Of a DNA stretch of 64,000 bases, positions 15,071 to 23,944 are shown piece by piece. Position numbers and translations under genes: made by a program. Numbering within the stretch: position 1 is the stretch's first letter; the number at the start of each line of letters is the position of its first letter. Under the pieces are notes generated by a model. That model searched no databases. It had not been told where the DNA came from and saw only the letters and a list, made by a program, of their open reading frames with translations. Source of the DNA: Pseudoselenomonas ruminantium (GTDB taxonomy: Bacteria > Bacillota > Negativicutes > Selenomonadales > Selenomonadaceae); assembly GCF_900113715.1 (NCBI RefSeq), contig NZ_FOQK01000012.1:1-64000 (forward strand). Direction: 5' to 3'.

Positions 15071-15670
15071 ATGGCTGATGTATTTGGTAATGGCTCGGAT
15101 GCAGTGTCGAGCCTTGATAATGTCCTGCATCCGGCGGATGTGACGATCTTGGGTGTGGGCAATGTGATCCTGCGTGATGAGGGGTTCGGCGTGCGGGTGG
15201 CGGAGTACCTTGATGCGCATTATGCGTTCCCCGAGAATGTGCAGATTGTCGATGGCGGTACGCTGGGGATCGAGCTCACGCAGTATGTGACGGGGACGAA
15301 TAAGCTGCTGGTCATCGATTCAATCAATGGCGGGGCGGAGCCGGGGACCTTGTTCCGGTTCCACAACGATGATGTCATGGATCATTTCCAGGAGAAGATT
15401 TCGGCCCATGAGGTCGGCATCCAGGATGTGCTGGCGCTGCTCACAGTGACGGGGCATAAGATTCCGGATGTGGTGGTTATCGGGGCGCAGCCTTATGACC
15501 TGGAGGCAGGCGTTGAGCTGTCGCCGGGGATGCAGAAGCTTATGCCGCAGGTCGTCGAGCAGGCGCTCAAGGAGCTGGCGGCCTGGGGTATCAAGCCCCA
15601 GGTCAAGGAGAATGCTGCGGCGCTTGATTTTGGAATCGTGGCCGAAGAGGCGATCAGGAGGGATTCATAA
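15071..15670 (+). CDS. hybD: HyaD/HybD-family hydrogenase maturation endopeptidase
   Basis: A 199-residue protease that removes the C-terminal tail of the large subunit after nickel insertion. GVGNVILRDEGFG near residues 27-39 (Glu), VDGG near 60 (Asp) and SAHEVG near 115 (His) are the nickel-sensing residues of the family. It is about 35 residues longer than usual, with extra sequence at both ends. The ATG at 15071 follows AGGAGAGG; the hypC start overlaps its stop by one base. Confidence 0.92.
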   Translation: MADVFGNGSDAVSSLDNVLHPADVTILGVGNVILRDEGFGVRVAEYLDAHYAFPENVQIVDGGTLGIELTQYVTGTNKLLVIDSINGGAEPGTLFRFHNDDVMDHFQEKISAHEVGIQDVLALLTVTGHKIPDVVVIGAQPYDLEAGVELSPGMQKLMPQVVEQALKELAAWGIKPQVKENAAALDFGIVAEEAIRRDS

Positions 15671-15927
15671 TGTGTCTGGCAGTACCAGCGAAGGTGCTGG
15701 AAATCGAAAATGCTATCGGCAAGGTGGAGATCGCAGGCGTCAGCCGTGAGGTCTCGATGATGCTTTTGCCGGAGGCCAAGCCTGGTGATTTCGTGCTTGT
15801 GCATGCGGGTTTTGCGATGCAGATCGTCGATGAGAAGGATGCGGAGGAGACGAATGCGCTGCTGGCCGAGATGAAGGGCGCGCCGCGCACAGTCGGCGCG
15901 ATAGAGGAGTCGGTCAGCCATGGATAA
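15670..15927 (+). CDS. hypC: Hydrogenase assembly chaperone HypC
   Basis: An 85-residue HypC/HupF/HyaF protein starting MCLAVPAKV. The cysteine exposed at position 2 carries the Fe(CN)2CO unit with HypD. The start overlaps the protease stop by one base, and the end overlaps hypD by eight bases, showing tight coupling. Confidence 0.95.
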   Translation: MCLAVPAKVLEIENAIGKVEIAGVSREVSMMLLPEAKPGDFVLVHAGFAMQIVDEKDAEETNALLAEMKGAPRTVGAIEESVSHG

Positions 15928-17029
15928 GAAAGAAGAACGGGAGCTTGCCCAGCGTCTCGTGGCCGAGATAACGGCGCTGGCGGAAACGACAGGACGCAAG
16001 CTGCGCTTCATGGAGGTCTGTGGCACGCATACAGTGGCGATTTTCCGCGCGGGCATCCGCCAGCTGCTGCCGGCGAATGTCGAGCTCGTGTCGGGGCCGG
16101 GCTGCCCGGTCTGCGTGACCCCCGATGATTATATGGACAAGGCCATCGCCTATGCGCAGCATCCCGAGGTCATCATCACGACCTTTGGCGATATGCTCAA
16201 GGTCCCGGGGACGAAGTCGAGCCTCAGCGAGGCTAAGACGAATGGCGCGGATATCCGCATCGTCTATTCGCCGCTCGATTCCATCCAGATCGCCAAGGAC
16301 AATCCCGATAAGAAGGTCGTGTTCCTCGCCGTCGGTTTTGAGACAACGGCACCGACGGCGGCGGCTACGGTGCTGGCCGCCGAGCAGCAGGGGGTGAAGA
16401 ATCTGTTCATGCTGTCGGCGCAGAAACTCGTGCCGCCGGTCATGGAGGCACTGCTAAGCGATGAGCAGGTGCATGTCGATGGCTTCATCCTGCCGGGGCA
16501 TGTATCGGTCGTGACGGGGACGGGCATCTATGAACCCATCGTGCAGAACTATCATGTGCCAGGTGTTGTCACGGGCTTTGAGCCGCTGCAGATCCTGCGC
16601 GCCCTTTATCGCCTCGTCAAGCAGGTCGCAAAGGGCGAGGCCAAGGTCGAGAATGAGTATGAGGATGTCGTGCGTCCCGAGGGCAATCCGGTGTCACAGC
16701 GCATCACGGATACGGTCTATGAGGCTGCCGATACGGGCTGGCGCGGCATGGGCATCGTGCCGCTGTCAGGGCTCAGGATGCGGGCGGAGTACGCTGCCTT
16801 TGATATCGAGCAGGTCATGCCGCTGCCGGCAGGCGAACTGCCGCCAGCCAAGAAGACGGCCTGCCGCTGCGGCGAAGTATTGCGCGGTATCGTGACGCCG
16901 CAGGACTGCCCGCTGTTTGGCAAGGCCTGCGTGCCTACGCATGCCATTGGGCCCTGCATGGTATCGGTCGAGGGTGTCTGCGCGGCTTGGTTCAAGTATG
17001 GACAGGGGAGATTCGAATATGGTAAGTGA
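15920..17029 (+). CDS. hypD: Hydrogenase formation protein HypD
   Basis: A 369-residue scaffold for Fe(CN)2CO assembly. The conserved MEVCGTHTVAIFR near residue 32, GPGCPVCVTP near 55-64 and GFETTAPT near 140 hold the active cysteines and thiol-redox motif. The C-terminal cysteines (CRCGEVLRG, DCPLFGKAC) bind a [4Fe-4S] cluster. It overlaps hypE by 11 bases. Confidence 0.95.
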   Translation: MDKKEERELAQRLVAEITALAETTGRKLRFMEVCGTHTVAIFRAGIRQLLPANVELVSGPGCPVCVTPDDYMDKAIAYAQHPEVIITTFGDMLKVPGTKSSLSEAKTNGADIRIVYSPLDSIQIAKDNPDKKVVFLAVGFETTAPTAAATVLAAEQQGVKNLFMLSAQKLVPPVMEALLSDEQVHVDGFILPGHVSVVTGTGIYEPIVQNYHVPGVVTGFEPLQILRALYRLVKQVAKGEAKVENEYEDVVRPEGNPVSQRITDTVYEAADTGWRGMGIVPLSGLRMRAEYAAFDIEQVMPLPAGELPPAKKTACRCGEVLRGIVTPQDCPLFGKACVPTHAIGPCMVSVEGVCAAWFKYGQGRFEYGK

Positions 17030-18026
17030 TAAGGTGACACTCGCGCATGGCGCGGGCGGAAAGATGAGCCAGGAGCTCATGGAAGAAGTCATCCTGCCGG
17101 CCTATGGCAATCCGCTGCTGGAGGAGATGCACGATGGTGCGCAGGTGCAGATGAATGGACAGGTGGCATTCACGACGGACTCCTATGTGGTCCAGCCGCT
17201 GTTCTTTGCCGGGGGCAATATCGGCAAGCTGGCGGTCTGCGGCACAGTCAACGATCTGGCCATGACGGGGGCGATCCCGCGCTATATCTCAGCTGGCCTT
17301 ATCATCGAGGAAGGCTTTCCGGTAAAAGACCTCAAGGAGATCCTGGCGACGATGCGCCAGATGGCAGATGAAGCCGGTATCTACATCGTCACGGGCGATA
17401 CGAAGGTCGTCGAGAAGGGCAAGGCTGACGGCATCTTCATCAATACCGCTGGCATCGGTGATGTCATCCACGGCACGCATATCTCGCCGAAGAATGTGAA
17501 GCCGGGCATGAAGGTCATCCTGTCGGGCTATATCGGCGACCATGCGGCAGCAATCCTGGCTGGCCGTCATGGCCTTACCCTTCCCGATACGGTCAAGACC
17601 GACTGCGCGCCGCTCTGCCATATGACTAAGGCTATGCTTGAGGCAGCACCGGATATTGCTGTGCTGCGCGACCCGACCCGCGGCGGCGTGGCCGCGGTGC
17701 TCAATGAGATAGCTGTGGCTTCGGATTGCGGCCTCCTCATTGACGAGGAGGCTTTGCCCATCCATGAGGAGGTACAGGGGGTCTGCGACATCCTCGGCTT
17801 CGATCCGCTTTACTTGGCCAATGAGGGCAAATGTGTGGCCTTTGTGCCGGCTGACGAGGCACAGGGAGTGCTTTCGGTCATGCAGGCCAATAAATACGGC
17901 CGCGATGCGCGCATCATCGGCGAGGTCACGGAGACCGCCAAGGGACAGGTCGGCCTGCGCACGGCCATTGGCGGCATCCGCGTCGTCGATATGCCGCTGG
18001 GCAACCTCGTGCCGCGCATCTGCTGA
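17019..18026 (+). CDS. hypE: Carbamoyl dehydratase HypE
   Basis: A 335-residue PurM-like ATPase that dehydrates the carbamoyl group on its C-terminal cysteine to a thiocyanate, the source of CN ligands. The sequence ends PRIC, the required terminal motif. LAHGAGGKMSQEL near residue 7 is the family start. The ATG at 17019 gives the normal N-terminus. HypF, which provides the carbamoyl group, is not in the window. The gene ends the hyp cluster. Confidence 0.95.
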   Translation: MVSDKVTLAHGAGGKMSQELMEEVILPAYGNPLLEEMHDGAQVQMNGQVAFTTDSYVVQPLFFAGGNIGKLAVCGTVNDLAMTGAIPRYISAGLIIEEGFPVKDLKEILATMRQMADEAGIYIVTGDTKVVEKGKADGIFINTAGIGDVIHGTHISPKNVKPGMKVILSGYIGDHAAAILAGRHGLTLPDTVKTDCAPLCHMTKAMLEAAPDIAVLRDPTRGGVAAVLNEIAVASDCGLLIDEEALPIHEEVQGVCDILGFDPLYLANEGKCVAFVPADEAQGVLSVMQANKYGRDARIIGEVTETAKGQVGLRTAIGGIRVVDMPLGNLVPRIC

Positions 18027-18061
18027 TCTTTGCGGTAAAGCAAATCTTAATCTTGCAGCTA

Positions 18062-18091
18062 TTGACGCCTGCGCGTCTGCTCCTCTATAAT
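18062..18091 (+). promoter_or_regulatory. Sigma-70-type promoter for the secreted protein at 18136
   Basis: TTGACG (18062-18067), 18-base spacer, TATAAT (18086-18091). The start codon lies 45 bases downstream, after AGAGGGA. Confidence 0.75.
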
Positions 18092-18135
18092 GAAAGGCGT
18101 TCAAAGATTTTACGATAGAGGGAAGCGAAACATTG

Positions 18136-18603
18136 ATGATAAAAAAGCGTGTCCTGCCAGTATTGCTGGCAGCTTTGCTGCTCTTCAGCGGTACTTGCCT
18201 GGCAGAGAATATGCAGTTCGTGGATGCCAACGGTACCACGGGCTACTATGTTGACGTGGATTCGATTGAGTTTTCGACCGATAAGGTCTGGATCCAGCCA
18301 GACCCCATCCCGGCGCAGGAGCCGGGGAAGCCGGCTGTAGTGCCGCAGGGGTATATGGCCGAGGTTGAAATCGTGACGGCCCGCGTCGCCGTCATCAAGG
18401 CGCGGCAGAACCGCCGATTCATTTATCGCATGCGCTTCAATCCGACGCAGTCGACCTATCAGATCCTGTCGTCGGTTACGCAGCAGTATGATACGCGCAC
18501 AACCCTGCAAGCGAACAATACACCGCTTACGGCAACGGGGTATTCTGTCTCGTCGCCGATGCATGAGATGGTGGATTTCATCTATGAGCAGCCGCGCAAA
18601 TAA
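18136..18603 (+). CDS. Hypothetical secreted protein
   Basis: A 155-residue protein with a clear signal peptide (KKR then a leucine-rich core, cleavage expected after CLA near residue 22). The mature part begins ENMQFVDANGTTGYYVDVDSIEF, reminiscent of small periplasmic proteins that report on a surface-exposed beta fold. No catalytic motif is visible. The ATG at 18136 is preferred over the TTG just before it. It has its own promoter and terminator, so it is monocistronic. Confidence 0.7.
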   Translation: MIKKRVLPVLLAALLLFSGTCLAENMQFVDANGTTGYYVDVDSIEFSTDKVWIQPDPIPAQEPGKPAVVPQGYMAEVEIVTARVAVIKARQNRRFIYRMRFNPTQSTYQILSSVTQQYDTRTTLQANNTPLTATGYSVSSPMHEMVDFIYEQPRK

Positions 18604-18609
18604 GGAATC

Positions 18610-18640
18610 AGAGCTTCCTCTGTCTGGAGGAGGCTCTTTT
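18610..18640 (+). terminator. Terminator after the secreted protein gene
   Basis: AGAGCTTCCTC (18610-18620) pairs with GAGGAGGCTCT (18627-18637) with one G-T pair, followed by a short T-run. Confidence 0.65.
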
Positions 18641-18688
18641 GCATGGTGGCGCTAGGAAAGATTTTACAAAATAACAGGAGGGATTCTT

Positions 18689-19633
18689 ATGACGGAACAT
18701 GCTGCGCTCAAGCAGCGGACGGCCTGGCTGTCCATCTTTTCGAATACGACGCTTGTCATCTTGAAGCTGATTGTCGGTCTTTATGTTGGCGCTGTGAGCC
18801 TTGTTTCTGAGGCTTTGCATTCAGGTGTCGATCTCATTGCAGCACTCATTGCGTTCTGGGCGGTAAAAAAATCGCTGGTACCGCCGGATGAGGAGCATGA
18901 TTATGGGCATGGCAAGTTCGAGAACCTGTCGGCGGCGGTCGAAGCCCTGCTGATCGTCGGGGCAGCTGTCGGCATCGTCTACGAGTCGGCGCAGAAGTTC
19001 CAGTCGGCTGAGGTCCCGGAAGCGCTGGGCTACGGCATCGCCATCATGCTCGTATCGATAGTCGTCAATATCCTTGTCTCGCGGCGGCTGATCCATGTCG
19101 CCAAAATCACGGGATCGCAGGCGCTTGAGGCTGATGGCCTGCATTTGCAGTCCGATGTCTGGACCTCGGTCGGTGTCCTTATTGGCTTGGCACTTATGCA
19201 ACTTACGGGCTGGGCCTGGCTGGACCCTGCCATTGCTATCCTTGTTGCTGGGATTATCTTCCGGGCGGGCTGGCGCATGGTTACGGAATCGGCCATGGAA
19301 CTTACGGATGCGAGCCTGCCTGCTGAGCAGGAGCAGCGCATTACCCAGATCATCGAGAGCGTTCCCGAGGTGCGCAGCTGCCATTGCCTGCGTACGCGCA
19401 AATCGGGTTCCTACAAGCTGCTTGATGTGCATGTGCTGTTTGATGGCAATATGCATCTGTCTCATGTCCATGCGGTCTGTGATGAGCTGGAAGAGCTTAT
19501 CCGCGCGGAACTCGGCACGTTCGATATCCTGATTCATCCGGAGCCTGACGGCTCTCATGCCCCCGAGACGAAATCAAGCCATTATGAGGAATCCCAGCAA
19601 AAGATTACTGCGGATGATTTAAGCCAGCATTAA
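18689..19633 (+). CDS. Cation diffusion facilitator (CDF) family transporter
   Basis: A 314-residue inner-membrane metal exporter with about six transmembrane segments in residues 10-205 and a cytoplasmic C-terminal domain. SEALHSGVDLIAA in helix 2, DEEHDYGHGKFENLSA in the loop after it, and LEADGLHLQSDVWTS in helix 5 carry the metal-binding Asp and His residues (an HSxxD/LHxxD pattern). Likely substrates are Zn, Fe, Co or Ni; proximity to the hydrogenase hyp genes does not prove nickel transport. Its SD is AGGAGGG. Confidence 0.88.
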   Translation: MTEHAALKQRTAWLSIFSNTTLVILKLIVGLYVGAVSLVSEALHSGVDLIAALIAFWAVKKSLVPPDEEHDYGHGKFENLSAAVEALLIVGAAVGIVYESAQKFQSAEVPEALGYGIAIMLVSIVVNILVSRRLIHVAKITGSQALEADGLHLQSDVWTSVGVLIGLALMQLTGWAWLDPAIAILVAGIIFRAGWRMVTESAMELTDASLPAEQEQRITQIIESVPEVRSCHCLRTRKSGSYKLLDVHVLFDGNMHLSHVHAVCDELEELIRAELGTFDILIHPEPDGSHAPETKSSHYEESQQKITADDLSQH

Positions 19634-19719
19634 TCGGTATTTTAGCAGGATTTCAAGTTTTTTATCCGGAAGTATGGTACAATAGATACCGAGTTCATTT
19701 TGAAACGGAGGAGATAGTA

Positions 19720-20646
19720 ATGAGATTCCGCAAAGTATGCAGTATGTTTTTGAGCGCTGTGATGCTGGCATCGTCCATGAGCATGGCTGCCGCTGCAACG
19801 CCGGCCACGGTACAGGACAAACTGGCCATGATTGAGAAGGATACCTACGGGGTCGAGCAGACGGGGGCCATCACGGAGCGCATCAATAAGCTTGAGCGTG
19901 ACTACAACGGTGCGCATCGCTCGGGCAGCATGATGGCCCGTGTCGATGCCATCTACCATGACCTCTACACCAATGGATCGTCGCCATCGACCCTTGCGGA
20001 GCTCAATGCTATCGAGTGGAATATCGATCATGAGGTCAGCATGAACCCGGTCGAGAAGCGCGTGGCGGATATGGAGATGTCCATCAATGGCAAGACGTCA
20101 GAGGGCACCTATGACCAGCGCATCAAATCCCTGGCGAAGCTGTCCTTCGGTTCTGAGACGCTGCCTGTTGAGCAGGTCAATGTGCCGGCCAATACGCTCA
20201 TCAAGGTGGCACTGGTCGATCCGGTCAACGCCAAGAACCTCAAGGCAGGCGACATCGTCCGCTTCAAGGTAGCCCAGGATGTCATCGTGAGCGATCATCT
20301 GGTATTTGCCAAGGGCGCACCGGGCGAAGGCAAGGTGCAGAAGGTAGAGCAGGCCAAGAACTTCGGCCGCAATGCTGAGGTGAAGATCGACTTCTACAAG
20401 ACCAAGGCCATCGAAGGTACGGATGTGGAAACGCTGCTGGGGGCTGAGGCCGAAAAAGAGATGAAGAATCTGGCCATGGCTGCGGGCGCAAGTCTCGCTG
20501 GCATGGTGATCCTTGGCCCCATCGGCATCATCGGCGGTGCCTTCGTCAAGGGCAAGAACATCGACCTGCCTGAGGGCACGGAGTTCTATATCCAGACCAA
20601 GGCTGATACGCTGCTTTACGGCGTAGCTACGACGACGGCCGAATAA
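19720..20646 (+). CDS. Hypothetical secreted protein with glycine-rich hydrophobic tail
   Basis: A 308-residue protein with a signal peptide (cleavage expected after MAAAA near residue 25). The mature part starts with short helical repeats (TGAITERINKLERDYNGAHRSG, then MMARVDAIYHDLY and VEKRVADMEMSING), followed from about residue 150 by a beta-rich domain with LKAGDIVRFKV. A hydrophobic glycine-rich segment lies near 255-275. I infer an envelope role; I do not recognise the family. SD: GGAGGAGA. A TACAAT (19678-19683) is a possible -10 box. Confidence 0.65.
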   Translation: MRFRKVCSMFLSAVMLASSMSMAAAATPATVQDKLAMIEKDTYGVEQTGAITERINKLERDYNGAHRSGSMMARVDAIYHDLYTNGSSPSTLAELNAIEWNIDHEVSMNPVEKRVADMEMSINGKTSEGTYDQRIKSLAKLSFGSETLPVEQVNVPANTLIKVALVDPVNAKNLKAGDIVRFKVAQDVIVSDHLVFAKGAPGEGKVQKVEQAKNFGRNAEVKIDFYKTKAIEGTDVETLLGAEAEKEMKNLAMAAGASLAGMVILGPIGIIGGAFVKGKNIDLPEGTEFYIQTKADTLLYGVATTTAE

Positions 20647-20666
20647 GTGAGATGAATATGCTAGAG

Positions 20667-20702
20667 GTCCGTTGGCTCCGAATAAGGGTCAGCGGACTTT
20701 TT
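20667..20702 (+). terminator. Terminator after the secreted protein at 19720
   Basis: GTCCGTTGGC (20667-20676) pairs, with G-T wobbles, with GTCAGCGGAC (20688-20697), followed by five T. Confidence 0.7.
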
Positions 20703-20800
20703 CAATCAAGGAGAGCCCCTAAGATGGGGATCTGCAGATCTGCGAGAAACGTTGCCGCCCCCTCTGGGGAGCGAAGGAGCTGCTGGCATATCCCTTTTTA

Positions 20801-20829
20801 TTGCGTGAAATGCATTTCTGTTATATTAT
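20801..20829 (+). promoter_or_regulatory. Promoter of the LptD-like gene and the heptose cluster
   Basis: TTGCGT (20801-20806), 17-base spacer, TATTAT (20824-20829). AGAAGGAGA and the ATG at 20881 follow. Confidence 0.5.
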
Positions 20830-20880
20830 TAAAGTAGTGTGTTTAGATTCAGACGTATCGTACAGAAGGAGAACCTTTTG

Positions 20881-22419
20881 ATGAATAGCAACCAGAAAAT
20901 ACTGGCGGGCATGGTGGCTGCTGCCGCTGTGCTTCCGGGCATGCCAGGGACTGCCTATGCGGCGTATTCGGCGGATTCGGATACGGGCATCCAGGCGCTG
21001 GACTATATTGAGAACAATCGTATCGAGGAGCGTCAGCGCCGGCTGACCGATGAGCAGAAGAAATTGCTTGAAGATGCGGCGAATATGGAGAAGCATCTGC
21101 GGCAGCCGCTGGCCAAGGACAAGCCGATGCCGGTGGCCTTTGAAGGCGAAGATCTTACCTATGATCAGCGTGATGGCAGTTTCATCGCCAAGGGCAAGGT
21201 GGATATCCTGCAGATGGATGCGCACCGTTTCCAGGGCGAGGAAGTCACGGGAAATACGGAAAGGCAGGAAATCGACATTCCCGGCAAGGCGCATATCCTG
21301 CAGATGACGCCGGGGCAGATGCGAATAACGCTTGATGGCTATAAAGCGCATTACAACTATGGCACCAAGACGGGGACAATCGATAATGTCCGCGGTAAGG
21401 CCGATGCGCACTATATCACGGGTAAGCGGTTTGAGTTCTATCCGGACCATATCGTGGTTTATGATGGCACGCAGACCAAATGCGGTGCTAAATCACCGGA
21501 TTATCATCTGCAGGCGAAGAAAATCACTATGTACCCGAATGATAAGATTGTCTTGGAAGATGTCTCATTCTGGCTCAAGAAGGTAAAACTCTATTCACGT
21601 AAGCGTTATGTTGTCGACATCAGTCCGGGATCGGATAAAGCGAAATATCCCTATCCACGGGTGGGGTATAATACCGACGATAAGCTGACTTTCAGCTGGG
21701 ATCTTTCATTTCCTGTGGCCAGCAATGTTGCGGTCAATACGAATATTTATGTCACAGGGGCCGATGGCTGGCGTGGCAATTATGATGTGACCTGGAAGAA
21801 TAAGAAGATGGCGACGGGTGTCACCTATGGCTATTTTGAGGATAGCGATAATCGCTGGATTCGCAAGCAGCCAGCTGTATTCTGGCGCTATGGCGATCAT
21901 ATCGGCGACAGCCGCTTCACGTATAAGCTTTATTCCGAGTATGGCCGTTGGTATGGAAATGGCATTCATAGCAATCATAGCTATTATTCGGCAACTCTGG
22001 GCTATGATCCCATCAAATTCAGCCGTTATACGCTCTATTTGAGTTTGGGCTATAACATCACGCGGGAGTCGTACGATAATTCGCGTGTGGCCGGCATCAA
22101 GGCCGATGCTGTACTGACGAAGGATTTCGATGAGCGCTGGGCAGCCTATGCGGGCTATCATTATAGCCGGAAGGATGCAGCAAGCTCCTTATTCAATTTC
22201 GGTACGGATGATTACCGCCGCAAGCTTGAAGGTGGTTTCAGCTATCGCGTGGATGAGAAGAACCGTTTGGCAGTCGGCACGAAATACGATCTTGACCATG
22301 GCAAGTGGAAGAATATCGATTACTATTGGTATCATGATATGCATTGTGCGGAGTCGATTGTGCGCTATAAATCGCTGCATAATCAAATCAGTATACGCTT
22401 CCAGTTCACGCCATGGTAA
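20881..22419 (+). CDS. LptD/OstA-like outer-membrane protein
   Basis: A 512-residue exported protein. The signal peptide ends near AYAAY (residue ~24). Residues ~75-240 have the OstA/LptA jellyroll character (DLTYDQRDGSFIAKGKVDI and repeats of GKA/GKR strands). Residues ~250-512 are alternating aromatic beta strands as in a porin-like barrel, ending FTPW with a C-terminal aromatic residue as seen in outer-membrane proteins. It fits an LptD-type LPS transporter, although it is shorter than the enterobacterial form (~780 residues). It heads the heptose and core operon. Confidence 0.75.
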   Translation: MNSNQKILAGMVAAAAVLPGMPGTAYAAYSADSDTGIQALDYIENNRIEERQRRLTDEQKKLLEDAANMEKHLRQPLAKDKPMPVAFEGEDLTYDQRDGSFIAKGKVDILQMDAHRFQGEEVTGNTERQEIDIPGKAHILQMTPGQMRITLDGYKAHYNYGTKTGTIDNVRGKADAHYITGKRFEFYPDHIVVYDGTQTKCGAKSPDYHLQAKKITMYPNDKIVLEDVSFWLKKVKLYSRKRYVVDISPGSDKAKYPYPRVGYNTDDKLTFSWDLSFPVASNVAVNTNIYVTGADGWRGNYDVTWKNKKMATGVTYGYFEDSDNRWIRKQPAVFWRYGDHIGDSRFTYKLYSEYGRWYGNGIHSNHSYYSATLGYDPIKFSRYTLYLSLGYNITRESYDNSRVAGIKADAVLTKDFDERWAAYAGYHYSRKDAASSLFNFGTDDYRRKLEGGFSYRVDEKNRLAVGTKYDLDHGKWKNIDYYWYHDMHCAESIVRYKSLHNQISIRFQFTPW

Positions 22420-22458
22420 ACAGGAATATACGCAAGAATGATTGAGGATGTTTGACTT

Positions 22459-23448
22459 ATGAGAAAAGAACTGGCACCAATCCTGGAGGAAATCCAGGGA
22501 CAGAATATATTGGTCATCGGCGATATGGTGGCCGATATCTATCTGGATGGCCGCATTTCGCGCATTTCGCGCGAGGCTCCGGTGCTCGTGCTTGAGCAGG
22601 CGGGCGAGAAAATCATTGCGGGCGGCGCGGCCAATGTTGTCAACAACGTGGCAACGCTTGGCGGCAATGTCTTTGCCGTGGGGCTGGTCGGGCTTGACAA
22701 TGCGGCCCGCGGGCTCAAAGAAGCGCTGGAGAGAAACGGGGTGCATACGGATGGCTTGTTCTGTGACGAGAAGCGTCCGACCATCTCGAAGACGCGGGTC
22801 ATCGCGGGCGGCCGGGCTACGGTCAGCCAGCAGATCGTGCGTATCGACAAGGAGAGCCATGAGCCGATGGCACCAGCCTTTGAGTCGCAGATCATGCAGT
22901 ATGTGAAGTCCCTGCTGCCCAAAATCAAGGGAATCGTCCTCAGTGATTACGGCTCCGGGACAGTCACGCCGAAGCTTTCGCAGCAGCTTATCAGCTGGTG
23001 CCGTGCGCATGGCATCCCGAGCATGGTGGATTCGCGTTATGATATCCACCGCTTCAAGGGCATCGGCTATGTCAAGCAGAACGATGCTGAGCTTGCGGCG
23101 GCCGTCGGCAGGGAGCTGGCGACTGAGGAGGATATCTATGCGGCGGGGCAGGAGCTCCTGGAGGAGCTGCAGGCCGATGGTGTCCTCGTGACGCGGGGCG
23201 AGTATGGCATGGTGCTGCTGGAAAAAGATGGTGCGATCCATAACATCCCCGTGTCCGATAAGAGCGAGGTCTTTGATGTATCGGGCGCTGGTGATACCTG
23301 CGTAGCGACGGTCATCCTGGCCTTGGCTGCTGGTGTCGATCCCGCCCGGGCGGCCGAGCTTTCCAACGTTGCCAGCGGCATCGCTGTGCGCAAGCTGGGC
23401 ACGGCCACCGTCAGCAAGGCGGAGCTGGCCGCTGTATTAGGAAAATGA
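22459..23448 (+). CDS. rfaE1: D-glycero-beta-D-manno-heptose-7-phosphate kinase-like protein (RfaE domain I)
   Basis: A 329-residue PfkB/ribokinase-family kinase. IGDMVADIYLDGRISRISREAPV near residue 18 is the heptose-kinase start, GGAANVVNN follows, and DVSGAGDT near 270 carries the catalytic aspartate. It phosphorylates heptose 7-phosphate at C1. In many bacteria this domain is fused to the adenylyltransferase; here that is a separate gene 12 bases downstream. A second kinase of the same family is encoded at 28152. Confidence 0.85.
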   Translation: MRKELAPILEEIQGQNILVIGDMVADIYLDGRISRISREAPVLVLEQAGEKIIAGGAANVVNNVATLGGNVFAVGLVGLDNAARGLKEALERNGVHTDGLFCDEKRPTISKTRVIAGGRATVSQQIVRIDKESHEPMAPAFESQIMQYVKSLLPKIKGIVLSDYGSGTVTPKLSQQLISWCRAHGIPSMVDSRYDIHRFKGIGYVKQNDAELAAAVGRELATEEDIYAAGQELLEELQADGVLVTRGEYGMVLLEKDGAIHNIPVSDKSEVFDVSGAGDTCVATVILALAAGVDPARAAELSNVASGIAVRKLGTATVSKAELAAVLGK

Positions 23449-23460
23449 AGAGGGAACGAA

Positions 23461-23934
23461 ATGCTGATAGATCCGAATGATATTGCTGCTTTCTGTGAAG
23501 TGTTGCGCAAGGGCGGCCAGAAGGTCGTGTTCACCAACGGCTGTTTTGACATCCTGCATGCCGGACATGTGACGTATCTGGAGAAGGCACGCTCCTTTGG
23601 CGACTGCCTGGTGCTCGGGCTCAATACCGATGCATCGGTGCGCGCCAATAAGGGGCCGACGCGGCCCATCAACAGTGAACTCGACCGCGCCAAGGTTGTC
23701 GGTGCGCTCAAGGCGGTGGATTATGTGGTACTCTTTGGCGAGCAGACTGCCGAAGCCCTGATTGCCAAGGTGAAGCCGGATATCTATGTCAAAGGCGGCG
23801 ACTATACGCTGGAAACGCTGCCCGAGGCGAAGATCGTGCAGAGCTATGGCGGCCGGGTCGAGTTTGTCCAGATGGTCGCAGGCCGCTCGACAAGCAATGT
23901 GATCCGCAAGATCCAGCAGGGAGAGAACGAGTAA
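23461..23934 (+). CDS. rfaE2: D-glycero-beta-D-manno-heptose 1-phosphate adenylyltransferase (RfaE domain II)
   Basis: A 157-residue cytidylyltransferase-fold enzyme with TNGCFDILHAGHVTYL near residues 23-38, containing the HxGH nucleotide-binding motif, and GRSTSNVI near the end (ISSTxxI-type motif). It activates heptose 1-phosphate with ATP to ADP-heptose. Length and separation from the kinase match the split RfaE type. Confidence 0.92.
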   Translation: MLIDPNDIAAFCEVLRKGGQKVVFTNGCFDILHAGHVTYLEKARSFGDCLVLGLNTDASVRANKGPTRPINSELDRAKVVGALKAVDYVVLFGEQTAEALIAKVKPDIYVKGGDYTLETLPEAKIVQSYGGRVEFVQMVAGRSTSNVIRKIQQGENE

Positions 23935-23944
23935 GGACGTTGTT

